From positions 61,747,401 to 61,811,400 of the forward strand of contig CM054118.1 in assembly GCA_028673005.1 (NCBI GenBank): a DNA stretch of 64,000 bases, in the 5' to 3' direction. Shown here piece after piece: positions 60,631-64,000 of the stretch. The position numbers were made by a program, and so were the translations under genes. Every line of letters begins with the position of its first letter. The first letter of the stretch is position 1. The notes beneath the pieces were generated by a model. It did not search any database and was not told the DNA's origin. It saw nothing but the letters and a program-made list of their open reading frames with translations. This DNA is from Tanypteryx hageni. Its lineage: Eukaryota; Arthropoda; Insecta; Odonata; Petaluridae.

Positions 60631-60640
60631 CTAAGCGTCA

Positions 60641-61140
60641 TTTGTTGCCAATAGTCGGTAGGTGGCGTGGTGGTGGCAGCAAAAATATAAGATATCTCTT
60701 AAACAATGCATTATATAGAAAACTGTTTCAAACATAGATTGTAGAAAATAATATTTCCTATCTTTTATTTCGGTACATTTTTAAATTTACCAAATATTAA
60801 AGCAAATATTTCAAAATAACGGATAAGTGACCATAGTAAACACCCACTTCTGGTTGACCGATTTTTACCAAAAACTAATCAGTTCTTGCAACTTTTATAA
60901 AAATGTTAAATATAAAATTTCACATTGATCTGATTAATAGTTTTTGAGTTAGATCACCCAAAGTAAAGCTGTCACATACACAGACATCGAGAAAATGGTC
61001 AAAACGTGTTCAGGAGACCTCAAAACGCGTATTTCCATTGAAATCTCGAAGTCCATTTTTTTATGAAAACAATACTTTCCCCTATACTACGTATGGAGAA
61101 AGTAAAAAGTACTTCGAGAGAGCGAAAAATGGGTGTTGCC
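60641..61140. other. AT-rich DNA, no supported gene
   Basis: No feature was seen. Confidence 0.5.
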
Positions 61141-62330
61141 GCATTAGAGATAAAGTAGGGAGGAAGAAAAGGAAGAGGGAGACGAGGTATAGGACGAGAG
61201 ATGGAGTAGAGATAAATGAGTAATACGAGGGAAGACAAGAGCGAACGAACGAGAGGGAGAGAGAGAGAGAGGAATGTGGGAGGGACCGGTGGAGAGAATG
61301 AGAGGAAAGACGGGAAGGCATGGGGAGGAGGAGAAAAACACATAAAAAACACAGGCACGCCGTAGGACGAGGAGAGAATGGAGTAGGGAGAATTGGGAGT
61401 GGAGAGGAGGTGGAGAGAGGAATGGGGAGGTGCGGAGAAGGACCGAGGAAAGAGAGAGAGAGAGAGAATTGAACGGGTTGATGCGAGGACGCGAGCCATC
61501 TCTTGTCTCCATAAGGACCGCTCCTCAAGCGTAAGAGGATGGGAGGAGAAGAGTAAATTGGAACTAGGAGGCTAGCAGGAGGAGGGTGGAGTAAGGGGGG
61601 AGGGAAGAAAGTAAATGGGAGTGGGGAGGAGGAAGAGATGCTAGAGGAGTTGGGGTAGTGTGGGCGGAGCATGCAAGATGGACTCTCACACCGAAGTGGA
61701 GAACAAAAAAGATAAAGAGTCGAGGGGAGAGAGGGGGGGGAGGAGGGAAGGAATAAGGAGAGAGAGAGAGGAGAATGCATAGGAGGGAGGGAAGAGGGAG
61801 GTGGAAAAGGTATGGCCGACCAGAGAGCCGTCGTATATCATTTCAAAAGGAGACTACACAACACTCTCCGCAGAGATATAGAGGAAGAGAGATCTGCTTA
61901 CCTTTCCCTTTTCCTCTCTCTACATCTGTCTTTACCTTTCCCTACTTCTTTCTTCTCTGTCTCTTGGCGTCCTGTGTCTCACACCCGCATCATTACCCAT
62001 TCGTCCGCTTTATCCGTCTCCTTTTTCTTCTAATTCTTTCCCTCCACTACTTTCACTACCCTATCCCATCCTTGTTGTTTTTATTCGAATTTCTCTTCAT
62101 TCAGCAGCACATTTTTATATTTTCCGCGCTTTCTTTTCTCATTTATCTCCTTATCTCTTTTATCCTTCATCTACAATCACCCACAATCTCTGATTCTTAA
62201 TTTCATCGCTTTTCCTTAACTTTATTTTCTCCCCGCTTTCCCCCAGCGCCAATAAAAATTATTTATGCGCCTGTAAACATCGTATCTTTCTTCCACTTTA
62301 CCTTTCTCTTCCTAGACTCTTCTGTTTCCT
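61141..62330. repeat. Purine tract followed by pyrimidine tract
   Basis: About 650 nt of G/A-rich sequence (61141-61800), then, after 90 nt of mixed sequence, about 440 nt of C/T-rich sequence (61890-62330). Long frames in both orientations (for example minus 61082-61780) are compositional. Confidence 0.8.
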
Positions 62331-63020
62331 CGCGAGTCTGCGAGTTCATTCGTGGAATTCCGGCAGTATAAAAATATAACCAAATAAGCGCAATTGGAGC
62401 GCCGAACTGTTCCTTTAAACGGATGCCTCTAAGTTACTGCTCAAAAGGTTGCTAGTGAATTGGATATCCTCGTCCACTGCCACACGTCGATCCTTATCGC
62501 TCGAGGTGTAAACGTGAACGTGTGCCTTTCTTATTATAATGCCTACTTCTTCTCGTTCTCGTCTCGTCGTGACTAGCTCTTATCTTTGACTGAAATTCTA
62601 TTCGAACTTTCTCGTGCTACTTGATTTCGAATTCAGTGAATTTGTTTTACGCATACAAGTCACACTTTCGAATCACTTCATGCTTTGCTCAATTTAAAAA
62701 TTTAACCTTTTTGTTTTAATTTAGTCAGCCTATGAAATACCCTCACAACCTTACGTGAGAAAATTTTATTTTTCCTCTAATATTTCGAAAGGGCAAAGGT
62801 GATGTGGAAAATATCGCTTAAAGATCGAAAGTACGCAGGAGGGGGCGCGAGAAATTATAATTAAATCGTGAAACAATAATTAAGGTCACCATTCAACATA
62901 ATCCTTTCCGTACTGTACTGACGTACACTTTCTTATAATTGTCATTTATCCTTTTTATTGCATTGTACTTAATTCTCTCATTGGTTTTAGACTATTATGC
63001 TTTCCAGAATTGAAATAGGC
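62331..63020. other. AT-rich DNA, no supported gene
   Basis: No feature was seen. Confidence 0.5.
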
Positions 63021-63024
63021 TTAT

Positions 63025-63250
63025 AGTTTTGTCGTTGTGTCTGTTCTGTCTGTCCCCCCTCTATTAACTTTTGAACCAATAGACCGATTATCATGACACT
63101 TGGTGGAAATCTCTTGCTACTGGGGCCGAGCTCCCGAGAATAGTTTTTGTTGCGAAGATTGAAAGTCCTGGGTTCGATTCCAGGAACTATCCTTCCCATT
63201 TCATTTACATGGAAAATCTGAAATCCATCGTGCAGGGTAATTTTCTCTTG
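63025..63250 (+). repeat. SINE-like repeat with internal B box
   Basis: gtctgttctgtctgtccccc (63039) is followed by aacttttgaaccaatagacc, a common arthropod repeat block. Then come ctactggggccgagctcccg and a good B box in gtcctgggttcgattccagg (63165-63184). It shares this order with 10527-10705. No clear A box; ends not fixed. Confidence 0.5.
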
Positions 63251-64000
63251 CACGTTAAAATATTTTAGAATTGTAATATCGGAGCGGGATTTGTTCTATT
63301 CTCTAAGGAAAAGGATGAAAATTTTAATATTTATGGTACAATGTTGCTTTATAGATCTTATTTCTTCGAATTTGACGTAAATGCTGGCGTTTTTGCAGAT
63401 TTATCACTCAATACGAGAGTATTGCCATCGCAACTGTTATTGTTGGACTCGGATTTGGTATAGACTAATAAATACACGCGTTATTTTTGCCATACAAATA
63501 CGCGTGGTTAGTTTTCCGAATGTATTTGTAATATTTTATAACACTAAATTATGAAATTTGGGAACACAAATAGCAACTCATCTGCGGTGATTTTAAAACT
63601 ATTAAAGCCAATATAAATGTTAAATAAATAATTATGTGGATAGTGGGCATCATAAGTTCCGTTTGGATCATCTTGTTACTTCCAAAAAAGCCTTCCGTTA
63701 TCTCTTTTTTTATTCATATTAAACTCTATTTCTGTTCCTGTCCTTTTTATTTCAACCCTCTCTCTCTCTCCCTCCTTTCTCAAACGTTCACGCCTTATCC
63801 CCTCGCCCTGTCACTCTTTTCCTTTCCGCACATTCTCGCTTTCCTTTAAGTAGAAACTCGACCGCGTCATCCTCTTACAGGACGATGGTGATGCATTCCC
63901 ATACGGCCGCCTAGCAATAACATAGATCATCGCGATAGGAGTAACACTAGAACGAACGCTGTCAGGCCGGTCTCTTGAGACGCATAGCCACGTGCACTTT
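63251..64000. other. AT-rich DNA and a short CT-rich tract
   Basis: 63680-63845 is pyrimidine-rich. No gene or element was recognised up to the window edge. Confidence 0.5.

Noticed and set aside
61020..61780. Minus frames of 159 and 232 codons
   Set aside because: Complement of a purine tract; Ser/Leu/Pro-rich with no domain.
1..64000. CRISPR arrays, bacterial operons or prophage
   Set aside because: No direct-repeat/spacer arrays, no dense gene order, and abundant eukaryotic transposons and microsatellites.

Overview
The window looks like non-coding, repeat-packed DNA from an animal nuclear genome. An arthropod, probably an insect, fits best; the species cannot be named from the sequence. 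Three things point this way: mariner/Tc1-type, hAT and Helitron-like DNA transposon remnants; CR1/Jockey-like LINE fragments; and abundant (TA)n, (CT)n and (GA)n tracts between AT-rich stretches. I found no convincing host protein gene, exon chain, rRNA or intact tRNA. Most long open frames lie in low-complexity purine or pyrimidine tracts (for example 25452-25895, 37230-38416, 61020-61780) and are compositional artefacts. The window is probably intergenic, or part of a very long intron.

Layout. 1-10 kb: pyrimidine-rich tracts, a perfect three-copy 124-bp tandem array (1483-1854), a GC-rich patch with palindromes (4230-4500), a TIR element with a TATG duplication (6471-7733) and AT-rich unique DNA. 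10-17.4 kb: a tRNA-like SINE remnant, two head-to-tail Helitron-like units (12181-13697), a nearly intact transposase-like gene with one stop codon (about 14191-15582) preceded by an HSE-like array and TATA box, a decayed LINE on the minus strand (15873-16805) and a snap-back repeat (17007-17129). 17.4-27.9 kb: GC/GA-rich patches, a 57-bp palindrome, nested hAT MITEs (22532-23340), two tRNA-like segments and a CT minisatellite. 27.9-41.2 kb: a cluster of hAT elements with 8-bp target duplications. It includes a 3.8-kb element with a broken BED-finger transposase (32785-36551), itself split by another hAT MITE, and then an 850-bp GA minisatellite. 41-54 kb: mostly featureless AT-rich DNA with TA microsatellites, one hAT-in-hAT nest (46403-47652) carrying a LINE tail, and a hairpin with a hammerhead-like core. 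54-64 kb: R/Y-rich tracts, a mini-element, an internally deleted mariner-type element (58072-58683), a pogo/Tigger-like MITE (59165-59758), a 54-bp-arm snap-back insertion with a hammerhead-like core (60429-60630) and a second SINE-like unit (about 63025-63250).

Nothing here works as a pathway; the window records successive transposon insertions. The items most worth following are the HSE/TATA arrangement upstream of the nearly intact transposase-like gene, the snap-back repeats with CTGATGA...GAAA cores, and the tandem Helitron-like pair. All calls come from reading the sequence by eye; no database search or folding program was run.
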